Below, in pieces: positions 17,670 through 25,827 of a DNA stretch of 64,000 nucleotides. Both the position numbers and the translations under genes were made by a program. Source of the stretch: Lentzea fradiae (GTDB taxonomy: Bacteria > Actinomycetota > Actinomycetes > Mycobacteriales > Pseudonocardiaceae). The notes under the pieces are model-generated. The model saw only the letters and a program-made list of their open reading frames with translations. It was not told where the DNA came from and did no database searches. Every line of letters begins with the position of its first letter. The stretch's first letter is position 1. The stretch spans positions 372,001 to 436,000 of the forward strand of contig NZ_FNCC01000002.1 of assembly GCF_900100955.1 (NCBI RefSeq), in the 5' to 3' direction.

Positions 17670-18223
17670 AGCGGTTGCTCGTCCTGCTCCTGCTCGTCGC
17701 GGGGTGCACCACCGGCAAGGACGCGGCCCAGATCGGCGCGGGCGACTTCTACCTCGTCGCGCCCGGCGGCCAGGTCGAGATCCGCTACGCCCCCGGCGAG
17801 CGCAAGGAGCTGAAGGGCCTCGAAGGCGAGTCCCTGATGGAGGACGGCAAGACCGTCAAGCTCGTCGACTTCGCCGGCAAGCCGGTCGTCATCAACATCT
17901 GGGGCGCCTGGTGCGGTCCGTGCCGCACCGAGGCGCCGGAGATGCAGAAGCTCCACGACGCCGGCACGCAGGTCCTCGGGGTGGACGTCAAGGAGACCTC
18001 GAAGGACCACCCGCGGGACTTCATGAAGGACAGGTCGCTGACGTACCCGTCCATCTACGACGCCTCGGCGCGCAGCTTCGTCAACGTCTTCCGCGGCGTC
18101 CCGGCCAACGCCGTGCCGTCGACGTTCGTCGTGGACAAGGACCACAAGGTCGCGGCGGCGTTCCTCGTGCCGGTGCTGGCGTCCGACCTGCAACCCGTGC
18201 TGGACGAGCTCGCGAAGGAGTGA
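17666..18223 (+). CDS. ResA/TlpA-like thioredoxin lipoprotein
   Basis: A 185-residue extracytoplasmic thiol-disulfide protein. A lipobox (LLLLVAGC, lipidated C14) follows a short signal peptide. The thioredoxin-like domain holds the redox motif W-C83-G-P-C86, and the cis-proline lies in NAVPSTFVVDKD. ResA-type proteins reduce apocytochrome c CxxCH thiols before heme attachment, using electrons passed across the membrane by CcdA. Its partners ccdA-resB-ccsB lie 2.5 kb downstream, separated by two minus-strand genes. ATG 17666 overlaps the phosphatase stop by 4 bp. Confidence 0.92.
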   Translation: MKRLLVLLLLVAGCTTGKDAAQIGAGDFYLVAPGGQVEIRYAPGERKELKGLEGESLMEDGKTVKLVDFAGKPVVINIWGAWCGPCRTEAPEMQKLHDAGTQVLGVDVKETSKDHPRDFMKDRSLTYPSIYDASARSFVNVFRGVPANAVPSTFVVDKDHKVAAAFLVPVLASDLQPVLDELAKE

Positions 18224-18224
18224 C

Positions 18225-19232
18225 CTACCGGGGGACCGGCCTGATGATCGGGACCCCCGGTGCCAGCTCGAAGTTCAGCGACGGGACCTTCGCCTTGAAC
18301 GCGGTGACCATCGCGTCCCTGCCGATCGAGTTGAACTTCTTGCCGAGCGTCCGCATGATCGAGTCCTCGGTCGGCCGGTACAGGCCGTACTTGTAGTACC
18401 GGGCGCCCTCGACCGGGGCGACCACGCCGCCGTCCGGTGACGGCTGGCCGAGGTAGGCGCTCCACTTCGCACCGGTGGGGTCCGCGGTGACGTTGATCTC
18501 GCGCGGCTCGGCGCCGGTGTAGGTCTCGTACGGGTAGTCGTACTCGTCGGCCAGGCCGCCGATGGAGTGGCCCAGCTCGTGGATCGCGATCTGACCGGAC
18601 GAGGCGTTGCTCCCGGACGCGGTCGCGACCGCACCGCCCGCACCGCCGTACTTCGCGGTGTTGCCGAGCGCGATCACCTGGTCGGCCTGCGGGGCCAGCG
18701 CCGCGAACGACGCCGCCTTCGTCTCGTTCACGCACAGCAGGCGCTCGGTGGTGGCGTCCCTGCCCTGGCACCAGAAACCCATGTCCAGCGCGGTGTCCTT
18801 CAGCAGCCCCCGCGCCGGGTCGTGGTCCACACCGGACTCGTTCGAGACGACGTCGACCCGCCAGACGTTGAAGTACTGCTTGTAGGACGCGAACGGCTCG
18901 ACGGCCGACAGCTCCTCCCACTTGCTCAGCACGTTCGCGGCGTAGGTCCCGAGGTCGTCGGCCGTGTAGCCGTCGCCGACGAAGACGAGGTCGAACGCGT
19001 CGGACGGGTCGCGGTCGCCGAAGACCCTGGTGACCTCGGCCACCGACAGCGCCCGGAAGCTCGGCGCCTCCTCGGCGGGCGCCTGCGGGGTCAGCGTCCG
19101 GGTGATCGTGCCGTCCTCGTGGAAGACCTCCTGCCACTCCATCGCGGGAGCGGCGCCACCAGCGGGAACCTGGGCGAAGAGGGTCAACGCGGTGAGGGTC
19201 AGCGCCGGGAGGATCACCCGCGAACGATGCAT
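18225..19232 (-). CDS. Secreted M64-family zinc metallopeptidase
   Basis: A 335-residue exported peptidase. A signal peptide (SRVILPALTLTALTLFA, cleavage near residue 27) leads into a domain with DLVFVGDGYTADD, typical of the IgA peptidase M64 family. The zinc site is HELGHSIGGLADEY near residue 218, where two histidines and a downstream acidic residue bind metal and the first glutamate is catalytic. The natural substrate is unknown; family members cleave large host or environmental proteins. It is convergent with the ResA-like gene (1-bp gap) and separates it from ccdA, so it looks inserted into the cytochrome c block. Confidence 0.85.
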   Translation of the reverse strand: MHRSRVILPALTLTALTLFAQVPAGGAAPAMEWQEVFHEDGTITRTLTPQAPAEEAPSFRALSVAEVTRVFGDRDPSDAFDLVFVGDGYTADDLGTYAANVLSKWEELSAVEPFASYKQYFNVWRVDVVSNESGVDHDPARGLLKDTALDMGFWCQGRDATTERLLCVNETKAASFAALAPQADQVIALGNTAKYGGAGGAVATASGSNASSGQIAIHELGHSIGGLADEYDYPYETYTGAEPREINVTADPTGAKWSAYLGQPSPDGGVVAPVEGARYYKYGLYRPTEDSIMRTLGKKFNSIGRDAMVTAFKAKVPSLNFELAPGVPIIRPVPR

Positions 19233-19426
19233 GTGTTGACGCTAGGCAACGCAGTGGTCACCCACAAGCGGCAGTTCGGCGGCTGTAGGGCCTGGAGGTC
19301 GAACCAGACGAGGTCGAATGGGCCGTGCCTGACTTCCTCGGTCAGGACCAGGTGCGTGTGGCGGGGTTCCAGCCACCGGCAGGGGGTGTTGCGAGCAGAA
19401 GCGGTGTGATGAATTCGTCGCCGAGT

Positions 19427-20449
19427 TCAAGAGCCTTCGTGCGGCGCACGTATGCCCAGTCCGGCCGCGATCTGTGCGGTCTGGTTGATGTAGGGCACCG
19501 TGGAGTTCCGAAGAATTTGAAGTATCGCGTTGGAAATCGGTGGAATCGTCGGGATTTTGTGCTTCTGCAGCGCGGACAACATCGCGTGAGTCATCGACGC
19601 GTTCATGCCTCTCGCGGCTGATTCGGCCAGCGTGGCACGCAGATGAGACGCCTGGGCAGCAGCTTCTGCAAGTCCGTTGGCGACTCTCGGGAAGTCATGG
19701 GAACTCACGTGGCTGTCTTTCAGCATCGCGGCGAGTGCGGTGGCGACGGCATGGCCGTGCGGGAACACAGGCGCGGGCCGTGTGACCAGATCCTCGACCG
19801 ACGTGCCGATCTCAGCGAGCAGGTGTTCGAGCAGCGCCAGCCCGTCCCCTGGGCGCCGGACGCCGTAGCGCAGCGCGTACGGGCCGATGGCCTCGGTGAG
19901 GTCGTCGAGGTGAACGAGGTTGGTGATGACGCCTTCGCGAATGATCGTCGCGATGTGGCTGCCGTCGATGTGCTGGTCGAGCAGGTCGCAGATGGTGCGC
20001 AGGACCGTGGTGGCCGGCAGCCCGTCAACGAGAGTCACGTCGGTCTCGGCGAGTTGGGCGCGTTTGAACCACAGGTCGGGATCGCGACTGGTCCGCCGAC
20101 GGGGCGTGGTGAAGGTCATGCGGTCGGCGGGCAGTTCACCCAGGCCGTGAAGGTTGATGGCGGCCTGGTGGGACAAGACGCCGCCGTCAGGATCGAGCAG
20201 TGGTCGTTCCCATGCCGGTGTCGAGGGGTTGAGGGCGAGCCATGCGGCCTTCTGGTCCCTCGACGCGGTGATGGCGGCGGCAGTGGAGGCGTAGACACCA
20301 TGCCGGACTCTGTCGAGGTGACCGGCGGTTTCGAGCCGGTGGAGCGTGGAGCGGCTGATTCCCAGGGACTTCGCTTGCTGGGCAGTGACCATCCCCCATT
20401 GATCAGCGGTGAAACCGCTGATCAACTTCATCGCCTTCAGCATCTCCAC
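19427..20449 (-). CDS. Type IV toxin-antitoxin AbiEi-like antitoxin domain protein
   Basis: A 340-residue protein. The N-terminal winged helix (QWGMVTAQQAKSLGISRSTL, then RVRHGVYA, residues about 15-52) is the AbiEi_4-type DNA-binding domain. A helical/beta domain with TTVLRTICDLLDQHIDG follows. AbiEi antitoxins repress their own promoter and oppose the nucleotidyltransferase toxin AbiEii, but I find no AbiEii gene beside it, so it is an orphan or works differently. It is less GC-biased at third positions than its neighbours (for example aagaatttgaagtatcgcg near its 3' end), suggesting transfer. A 13-bp inverted repeat lies 23 bp upstream of the start. Confidence 0.75.
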   Translation of the reverse strand: MEMLKAMKLISGFTADQWGMVTAQQAKSLGISRSTLHRLETAGHLDRVRHGVYASTAAAITASRDQKAAWLALNPSTPAWERPLLDPDGGVLSHQAAINLHGLGELPADRMTFTTPRRRTSRDPDLWFKRAQLAETDVTLVDGLPATTVLRTICDLLDQHIDGSHIATIIREGVITNLVHLDDLTEAIGPYALRYGVRRPGDGLALLEHLLAEIGTSVEDLVTRPAPVFPHGHAVATALAAMLKDSHVSSHDFPRVANGLAEAAAQASHLRATLAESAARGMNASMTHAMLSALQKHKIPTIPPISNAILQILRNSTVPYINQTAQIAAGLGIRAPHEGS

Positions 20450-20471
20450 GCAGCATATGTTACGGCGAGAT

Positions 20472-20510
20472 GCAGCGTTTGTCGCACTTTAGGCGGGACA
20501 AACGCTGCAA
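20472..20510. promoter_or_regulatory. 13-bp inverted repeat upstream of the AbiEi-like gene
   Basis: TGCAGCGTTTGTC (20472-20484) and GACAAACGCTGCA (20498-20510) are perfect complements separated by 13 bp. The element lies between the AbiEi-like start at 20449 and ccdA at 20682. AbiEi proteins are known to bind inverted repeats in their own promoter, so this is a candidate operator; a transcript hairpin is the alternative. Confidence 0.65.
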
Positions 20511-20681
20511 CACAGCGCGACTTTCGCTGTTGATTGGAGCGCAGTGCGGTCCAAGTCGTTCGGAGGGGTGGCATCTCGGGTGCCCAGTCACCTTCACGTC
20601 GGTTTCGCGTCCGGGAACGCGCAGGCGCAAAACCGGACACCGGTGGTCGGGTGATCTGGGCAACTACCTACCCTGAGGTGT

Positions 20682-21458
20682 GTGAACCCCACCGATCTGG
20701 CGATCTCCGGGCCGCTGCTGCTGGCCACCGGGGTCGCCCTGCTCGCCGGGTTCATCTCGTTCGCCTCACCGTGCGTCGTGCCGCTCGTGCCGGGTTACCT
20801 CGCCTACCTCGCCGGACTGGTCGGGGCCGAGGCCCCGCGGGTGGAGGCCGACGAGCCCGCGAAGGCGGGCCGGCTGCGCGTCGCGGGCGCCTCGCTGCTG
20901 TTCGTCGCCGGGTTCACCGCCGTCTTCGTGCTCGCGTCGATGACGATCCTCGGCGCCACGGACGCGTTGCTGCTCAACGCCGACCTGTTCCAGCGCATCG
21001 GCGGCGTCGTCACGATCCTCATGGGACTGGTCTTCATCGGACTCGTCCCGGCGCTGCAGAAGGACGTCCGGTTCCACACCAGGCCGAGGGCGGGGCTGGT
21101 TGGGGCGCCGCTGCTCGGCGCCGTGTTCGCGCTCGGGTGGACGCCGTGCCTCGGGCCGACGCTCGCGGGCGTGCTCGCCGTGGCGCGCAGCACCGAGATC
21201 GGGTCGTCGACCGTTCGCGGCGCGGTGCTGGTGCTGGCCTACTGCCTGGGGCTCGGGCTGCCGTTCGTCGTGCTCGCGCTCGGGGCCCGGTGGGCGCTGG
21301 GCGTCACGAAGTGGCTGCGCACGCACGCGCGCCAGGTGCAGATCTTCGGTGGCGTCCTGCTGATCCTGGTGGGCATCGCGCTCGTCACCGGGCTGTGGGG
21401 CGAGTTCGTCGGGTGGCTGCGCTACTCGTTCGTCGACGTCGTGGAGTTGCCGCTCTAG
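20682..21458 (+). CDS. ccdA: Cytochrome c biogenesis protein CcdA
   Basis: A 258-residue, six-helix membrane protein of the DsbD/CcdA family. It carries reducing power from cytoplasmic thioredoxin to extracytoplasmic proteins such as the ResA-like lipoprotein. Two redox cysteines sit in the helices, C31 in FASPCVVPLVPGY and C156 in GWTPCLGPTL. A loop of about 20 charged residues (GAEAPRVEADEPAKAGRL) follows the first two segments. GTG 20682 starts the unit and resB overlaps its stop by 1 bp. The upstream 230 bp holds the inverted repeat at 20472 and probably the promoter. Confidence 0.93.
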   Translation: MNPTDLAISGPLLLATGVALLAGFISFASPCVVPLVPGYLAYLAGLVGAEAPRVEADEPAKAGRLRVAGASLLFVAGFTAVFVLASMTILGATDALLLNADLFQRIGGVVTILMGLVFIGLVPALQKDVRFHTRPRAGLVGAPLLGAVFALGWTPCLGPTLAGVLAVARSTEIGSSTVRGAVLVLAYCLGLGLPFVVLALGARWALGVTKWLRTHARQVQIFGGVLLILVGIALVTGLWGEFVGWLRYSFVDVVELPL

Positions 21459-22975
21459 TGATCGCCTTCCTGCGCAACACGTGGCGCGGCCTCACGTCGA
21501 TGAGGACCGCGCTCACCTTGCTGTTCCTGCTCGCGCTCGCGGCCATGCCCGGCGCGTTGCTGCCGCAGCTGTCGCTGAACGCGGCGAAGGTCGACGAGTA
21601 CGTCGCCGAGCACGGCTGGTGGGGCGAGCTGCTGCTCAAGCTCGGGTTCTTCGAGGTCTACGCCACGCCGTGGTTCGCCGCGATCTACCTGCTGCTGTTC
21701 ACGTCCCTCGTCGGGTGCCTGCTGCCCCGCACGTGGGAGTACTTCAAGCAGATGCGCGCCAGGCCGGTCCTGGTGCCGCGCAACCTGTCGCGCATGCCGC
21801 ACCACGCGCAGGCCGAGCTGGACGTGACGCCGGACGAGGCCGTCGAGCGGGCGCGGAAGGTGCTGCGCGGCTGGCGGACCGACACCGGCGACGGCACCGT
21901 CAGCGCCGAGCGCGGGTACCTGCGCGAGACCGGCAACCTGGTCTTCCACTTCGCCCTGCTGGGCCTGCTCGTGTCGTTCGCGCTGGGCAAGATGTACAGC
22001 TACGAGGGCCAGGTCATCGTCCAGGCCGGCGGCGGCCAGTTCTGCAACGGCGGCATCTTCAACTACGACTCGTTCCGCCCCGGCCTGCGCGTCGACGGCA
22101 CCGAGCTGACCCCGTTCTGCGTCGAGATCGGCGAGTTCTCCGCGGACTACCTCGACAACGGCCAGCCCGTCGGCTACCGGGCGGCCATCCGCTACCAGTC
22201 CGGCGAGGACATCGCCACGAACACGTGGCGGCCCTACGACCTGCAGGTCAACCACCCGCTGCGCACCGGCGGCGACCGCGTCTACCTGCTCGGCCACGGC
22301 TACACGCCCACGTTCACCGTGACGTTCCCCAACGGCGAGAAGCGCACCCAGGGCATCCAGTGGCTGCCCAGCGACCAGCTCACCCTCGCCTCCGAGGGCG
22401 CGACCAAGTTCGACCCGCCGGGCATCACGGACTCCGAGACGCGGCGCAAGAACCAGATCGCCGTGACCGGGCTGCTCGCGCCGACGCCGTTGCTGCACGG
22501 CACGATCCTCAGCTCGAAGTTCCCCGCCCTGAACGACCCGATGGTCGCCGTCGACGTCTACCGCGGCGACCTGGGCGTGGACGACGGGCGCGGCCAGTCG
22601 ATCTTCTCCATCGACAAGAAGATGGTCGACCAGGGCCGGTTGCAGAAGGTCGCGCGGCAGAACCTGGCCCTCGGCGAGGAGATCACCCTCGACGACGGCA
22701 CCAGGGTGCGCTTCGACTCGGTGAACGACTGGGTGTCGTTGCAGGTGTCGCACGACCCCACGCAGGGGTACGTGCTGGCGTTCGCCGTCCTGATCATCCT
22801 CGGCCTCGGCGTCTCGCTGTCGGTGAAGCGCCGCAGGGTGTGGGTGCGCGCGACCCCTCGGGACGACGGGCGTACGTTGGTCGAGGTCGGTGGTCTTGCC
22901 CGCACTGACCAGGCGGGATACGGCGAGGAATTCACGCGGCTGGCCCGCGCGGTGTTGAACGAGGAGAGGTCCTGA
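21458..22975 (+). CDS. resB: Cytochrome c biogenesis protein ResB (Ccs1)
   Basis: A 505-residue system II heme-lyase subunit. Three N-terminal hydrophobic segments (LTLLFLLALAAMPGALL, PWFAAIYLLLFTSLVGCLL, LVFHFALLGLLVSFALG) precede a large extracytoplasmic domain. A final transmembrane helix (YVLAFAVLIILGLGVSLSV) and a basic tail follow. ResB with CcsB moves heme outward and attaches it to CxxCH motifs. GTG 21458 overlaps the ccdA stop by 1 bp; upstream in-frame sequence lies out of frame within ccdA and is not coding. The ccsB start overlaps its stop. Confidence 0.92.
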   Translation: MIAFLRNTWRGLTSMRTALTLLFLLALAAMPGALLPQLSLNAAKVDEYVAEHGWWGELLLKLGFFEVYATPWFAAIYLLLFTSLVGCLLPRTWEYFKQMRARPVLVPRNLSRMPHHAQAELDVTPDEAVERARKVLRGWRTDTGDGTVSAERGYLRETGNLVFHFALLGLLVSFALGKMYSYEGQVIVQAGGGQFCNGGIFNYDSFRPGLRVDGTELTPFCVEIGEFSADYLDNGQPVGYRAAIRYQSGEDIATNTWRPYDLQVNHPLRTGGDRVYLLGHGYTPTFTVTFPNGEKRTQGIQWLPSDQLTLASEGATKFDPPGITDSETRRKNQIAVTGLLAPTPLLHGTILSSKFPALNDPMVAVDVYRGDLGVDDGRGQSIFSIDKKMVDQGRLQKVARQNLALGEEITLDDGTRVRFDSVNDWVSLQVSHDPTQGYVLAFAVLIILGLGVSLSVKRRRVWVRATPRDDGRTLVEVGGLARTDQAGYGEEFTRLARAVLNEERS

Positions 22976-23889
22976 TGCCGGTCAACGAGACGTTCGCGAC
23001 CTACAGCGACTGGCTGTACCGCAGCGCGCTGGGCGTCTACCTCTTCGCGATCCTGCTCTACGCCGTCGAGCAGGCGTTCAGCCGCGCTCCCGGCAAGAAG
23101 GAGCTGGTCGGAGCGGGTGCGCCGAACGTCCTCGTGGACGAGCCGAAGCAGGCGCCGACGCGCTCGGAGCGCTTCGGCCGGATGGGCGCCGCCCTCACCG
23201 TGCTCGGCGCGGTGCTGCACCTCGGCTCGCTCGTGATGCGCGGCGTGTCCGCCGGTCGTGCGCCCTGGGGCAACATGTACGAGTACATGTCGCTGCTGTG
23301 CCTCGCGGCCGTGGTGACGTGGATCGCGCTGATGGTGAAGTTCCCGATCCGCCGCCTCGGCGTGTTCGTGCTCCCGCCGATCCTGGTCCTGCTGTTCCTC
23401 GGCGGCACCGTCCTCTACGCCGAGTCCGCGCCCGTCCAGCCCGCGCTGCGGTCGTACTGGCTCGTCATCCACGTCTCGGTGATCTCGATCTCGTCCGGCG
23501 TGCTGCTGCTCCCCGGCGTGACGTCGATCCTGTACCTGCTCAAGGACCGCAACGCCGAGCGCTTCCCCAAGCTGCCGTCGGCCGATGTCCTCGACCGCAT
23601 GTCCTACCGCACCACCGTGCTCGCCTTCCCGCTGTTCACCGCGGGCATCATCTGCGGCGCCATCTGGGCGGAGGCCGCGTGGGGCCGGTTCTGGGGCTGG
23701 GACCCCAAGGAGACGGTCGCTTTCGTCACGTGGGTCATCTACGCCGCGTACCTGCACGCGCGGGCGACCGCCGGCTGGCGCGGCCGCAACGCCGCCTGGA
23801 TCAACGTGGCGGGCTTCGCCGTCAACGTCTTCAACCTGTTCTTCATCAACTTGGTCACCAGCGGGTTGCATTCGTACGCGGGTCTCTAA
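22975..23889 (+). CDS. ccsB: Cytochrome c biogenesis protein CcsB/CcsA (heme-handling WWD protein)
   Basis: A 304-residue multi-pass membrane protein. The tryptophan-rich heme-handling motif WGRFWGWDPKET is at about residues 238-249. Flanking histidines that could ligate heme include the one in LHLGSLVMRG, the one in WLVIHVSVI and the one in TSGLHSYAGL at the C-terminus. Together with ResB it forms the system II synthase that exports and ligates heme to apocytochrome c. The start overlaps resB (TGATG). The MinD-like gene begins 102 bp downstream, an order I also recall from mycobacteria. Confidence 0.95.
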   Translation: MPVNETFATYSDWLYRSALGVYLFAILLYAVEQAFSRAPGKKELVGAGAPNVLVDEPKQAPTRSERFGRMGAALTVLGAVLHLGSLVMRGVSAGRAPWGNMYEYMSLLCLAAVVTWIALMVKFPIRRLGVFVLPPILVLLFLGGTVLYAESAPVQPALRSYWLVIHVSVISISSGVLLLPGVTSILYLLKDRNAERFPKLPSADVLDRMSYRTTVLAFPLFTAGIICGAIWAEAAWGRFWGWDPKETVAFVTWVIYAAYLHARATAGWRGRNAAWINVAGFAVNVFNLFFINLVTSGLHSYAGL

Positions 23890-23991
23890 CGACTTGGCCC
23901 CCATGTCGATGGAACCGCTGGTCGTTGCGTACCGTCGCACTCCGGGGGTCGGGGTAGTCCTGGTCCGTCGTGTTCAGGGAGGGCCACAGCG

Positions 23992-25347
23992 GTGAACTGG
24001 CAGCAACCACCGGGTGAGGAACAGGGCTCCGGCCCGCAGTACGTCGACCCGCAGGCGGCGGCCTACCCGGATCCCCAGCAGTCCGGCCCGCAGCAGGTCA
24101 GCGGCACCCAGTCCGGCCCGTACCCCGTGGGCGGCACCCAGTCCGGCCCGTACCAGGTGCCGGGCAACGCCTCCGGTCCGTACGCGGTTCCCGGCAACGC
24201 GTCCGGCCCCTACTCGGTGCCCGGCAACGCCTCCGGCCCGTACTCGGTGCCGGGGTCGCAGTCCGGCGGCTACCCGGTCGACAGCTCCGGCGCCTACCAG
24301 GTGGGCGGCGGCCAGTCGGGTGCCCACTCGGTGAGCGGCGGCCCGTCCGGCCCGCACAACACCGCCCAGTTCGGCCAGTTCGCCGGCTCGCAGTTCCCGA
24401 ACAACTTCCCCCAGCAGCAGTACCGCTCCCAGGCGCAGGAAGTCTCGTCGCAGCAGCTCATCAAGAAGGAGAAGCGGCCGCCGACGTCGGGCTGGCGCAA
24501 GTCCGTGCACTCGCTCACCGGCGGGCTCGTCAACCTGGGCGAGAGCCCGGCCGACGTACGCCGCCGCGAGCTGATCGCGCGGATCAACCAGCCGCTGCGC
24601 GGCTGCTACAAGATCGCGATGCTGTCGCTGAAGGGCGGCGTCGGCAAGACCACGACGACCACGACCCTGGGCTCGACCTTCTCGTCGCTGCGCGGCGACC
24701 GCGTGATCGCCGTCGACGCGAACCCCGACCGCGGCACGCTGGCGCTGAAGATCCCCCGTGAGACCACGGCGACCGTGCGGCACCTGCTGCGCGACTCCTC
24801 GCGGATCACGAAGTACAGCGACGTGCGCGCCTACACCTCGCAGTCGCCCGCACGCCTCGAAGTGCTCGCGTCCGAACAGGACCCGGCCGTGTCGGAGGCG
24901 TTCAGCGAGGAGGACTACCGCCGCACCGTGGCGTTGCTGGAGCACTTCTACAACATCGTGCTCACCGACTGCGGCACCGGACTCATGCACTCCGCGATGA
25001 AGGGCGTGCTCGACGAGGCCGACTCGCTGGTGCTCGTGTCGTCCGGTTCGGTCGACGGAGCCCAGACCTCGGCCGCCACGCTCGACTGGCTGGAGGCGCA
25101 CGGCTACCGCGACCTGGTCGCGAAGTCCGTGTGCGTGATCAACTCGGTGCGCCCGAAGTCGGGCAAGGTCGACCTCGACAAGCTCGCCGCCCACTTCCAG
25201 CAGCGCTGCCGTGCCGTGGTGCGCCTGCCCTTCGACGAGCACCTCGAAGAAGGCGCCGAGATCGCCCTGGACCGGCTCGCGCCGGAGACGCGCCTGGCCC
25301 TGCTGGAGCTCGCCGCCGTCGTGGCGGACGACTTCCCCCACGCCTGA
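23992..25347 (+). CDS. MinD/ParA-like ATPase with repetitive disordered N-terminus
   Basis: A 451-residue protein. Residues 1-150 are low-complexity, with tandem decapeptides of the type GNASGPYSVP. A basic linker (KKEKRPPTSGWRKSVHSLTGG) follows, then a SIMIBI ATPase domain from about 205: deviant Walker A LKGGVGKTTTT, the aspartate of VIAVDANPDRGT, and IVLTDCGTGLMHSAM. Such ATPases position partner proteins on membrane or DNA; the mycobacterial EspI-type proteins share this plan. A MinD-like gene follows the ccs genes in mycobacteria, by my recollection. GTG 23992 has GGGAGGG at 23977-23983. A terminator hairpin follows at 25364. Confidence 0.85.
   Translation: MNWQQPPGEEQGSGPQYVDPQAAAYPDPQQSGPQQVSGTQSGPYPVGGTQSGPYQVPGNASGPYAVPGNASGPYSVPGNASGPYSVPGSQSGGYPVDSSGAYQVGGGQSGAHSVSGGPSGPHNTAQFGQFAGSQFPNNFPQQQYRSQAQEVSSQQLIKKEKRPPTSGWRKSVHSLTGGLVNLGESPADVRRRELIARINQPLRGCYKIAMLSLKGGVGKTTTTTTLGSTFSSLRGDRVIAVDANPDRGTLALKIPRETTATVRHLLRDSSRITKYSDVRAYTSQSPARLEVLASEQDPAVSEAFSEEDYRRTVALLEHFYNIVLTDCGTGLMHSAMKGVLDEADSLVLVSSGSVDGAQTSAATLDWLEAHGYRDLVAKSVCVINSVRPKSGKVDLDKLAAHFQQRCRAVVRLPFDEHLEEGAEIALDRLAPETRLALLELAAVVADDFPHA
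24100..24262 (+). repeat. Tandem about 30-bp coding repeats (SGPY-V decapeptides)
   Basis: Within the N-terminus of the MinD-like ATPase, about five in-frame copies of a roughly 30-bp unit encode variations of GTQSGPYPVG and GNASGPYSVP. They differ mostly at third codon positions, so the peptide repeat is maintained while the DNA drifts. Copy number could vary between strains. It is coding sequence and not a CRISPR array: units are contiguous with no spacers. Confidence 0.85.
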
Positions 25348-25363
25348 CCAGTACGTTTGCGGA

Positions 25364-25389
25364 AAGGGGTCCTGCTGCCAGGGCCCCTT
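25364..25389. terminator. Bidirectional hairpin terminator between convergent genes
   Basis: AAGGGGTCCTG (25364-25374) pairs with CAGGGCCCCTT (25379-25389) around a CTGC loop, with one T-G wobble. It sits between the ends of the MinD-like gene (25347) and the small minus-strand gene (25396) and probably serves both. Confidence 0.7.
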
Positions 25390-25395
25390 CTCCGG

Positions 25396-25563
25396 CTACT
25401 CCTCGCGCTTGCGCTGCTCGTCGAGCTTGCGCAGGAACTCGGGGTCGTCGTCGGGTGCGATCACCTTGCGGCCTGGGGTGTACTCCGAGTGCTGCGGGGC
25501 GAACGCTCGCCACACGAGCACAGCCACGGTGAGCGCACCGATCACCGCCAGCAGGTAGATCAT
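25396..25563 (-). CDS. Small single-pass membrane protein
   Basis: A 55-residue protein: MIYLLAVIGALTVAVLVW forms one N-terminal transmembrane helix, followed by a charged cytoplasmic tail (DDDPEFLRKLDEQRKREE). ATG 25563 is chosen because GGGAGG lies 10 nt upstream, which excludes the eight-residue extension from 25587. It is downstream of bldC on the same strand (57-bp gap) and convergent with the MinD-like gene. No function is known. Conservation of the acidic tail in relatives would support it as a real gene. Confidence 0.65.
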   Translation of the reverse strand: MIYLLAVIGALTVAVLVWRAFAPQHSEYTPGRKVIAPDDDPEFLRKLDEQRKREE

Positions 25564-25620
25564 CGTGTCGCCACCTCCCTTTGCCACGAGATTACCCGCG
25601 GCCCAGGGATAACTACGGCT

Positions 25621-25827
25621 TCAGTGCCTGACAGGTTCAGTCGCCTCGGTCGTGAGCTCCGAGAGCAGCGCCTTCACCTCGGTCTCACGGAACCTGCGGT
25701 GTCCTCCAGGCGTGCGAATGGAGCCGATCCGCCCGGCGGTGGCCCAGCGGGTCACGGTCTTCGGGTCGACCCGGAACAGGTTGGCGACCTCTCCAGGCGT
25801 CAACAGGCGCTCGGTGGCTGCAGTCAC
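25621..25827 (-). CDS. bldC: BldC-like MerR-type developmental regulator
   Basis: A 68-residue DNA-binding protein consisting of a single MerR-type winged helix (LLTPGEVANLFRVDPKTVTR, then WATAGRIGSIRTPGGHRRFR). This matches Streptomyces BldC, which binds DNA cooperatively as tandem repeats without a dimerisation coil and controls the onset of development. The length and lack of an effector domain fit BldC. GTG 25827 is preceded by GAGGAGG with a 4-nt spacer. Together with the BldN-like gene at 2891, the window carries two bld-type regulators. Confidence 0.92.
   Translation of the reverse strand: MTAATERLLTPGEVANLFRVDPKTVTRWATAGRIGSIRTPGGHRRFRETEVKALLSELTTEATEPVRH

Noticed and set aside
20534..21457. 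A long in-frame extension upstream of resB
   Set aside because: It runs out of frame through ccdA; the start at 21458 overlapping the ccdA stop and the first hydrophobic helix define resB.
24100..24262. Regularly spaced repeats that could suggest a CRISPR array
   Set aside because: Units are contiguous, in frame and lack spacers; they encode decapeptides of the MinD-like protein.
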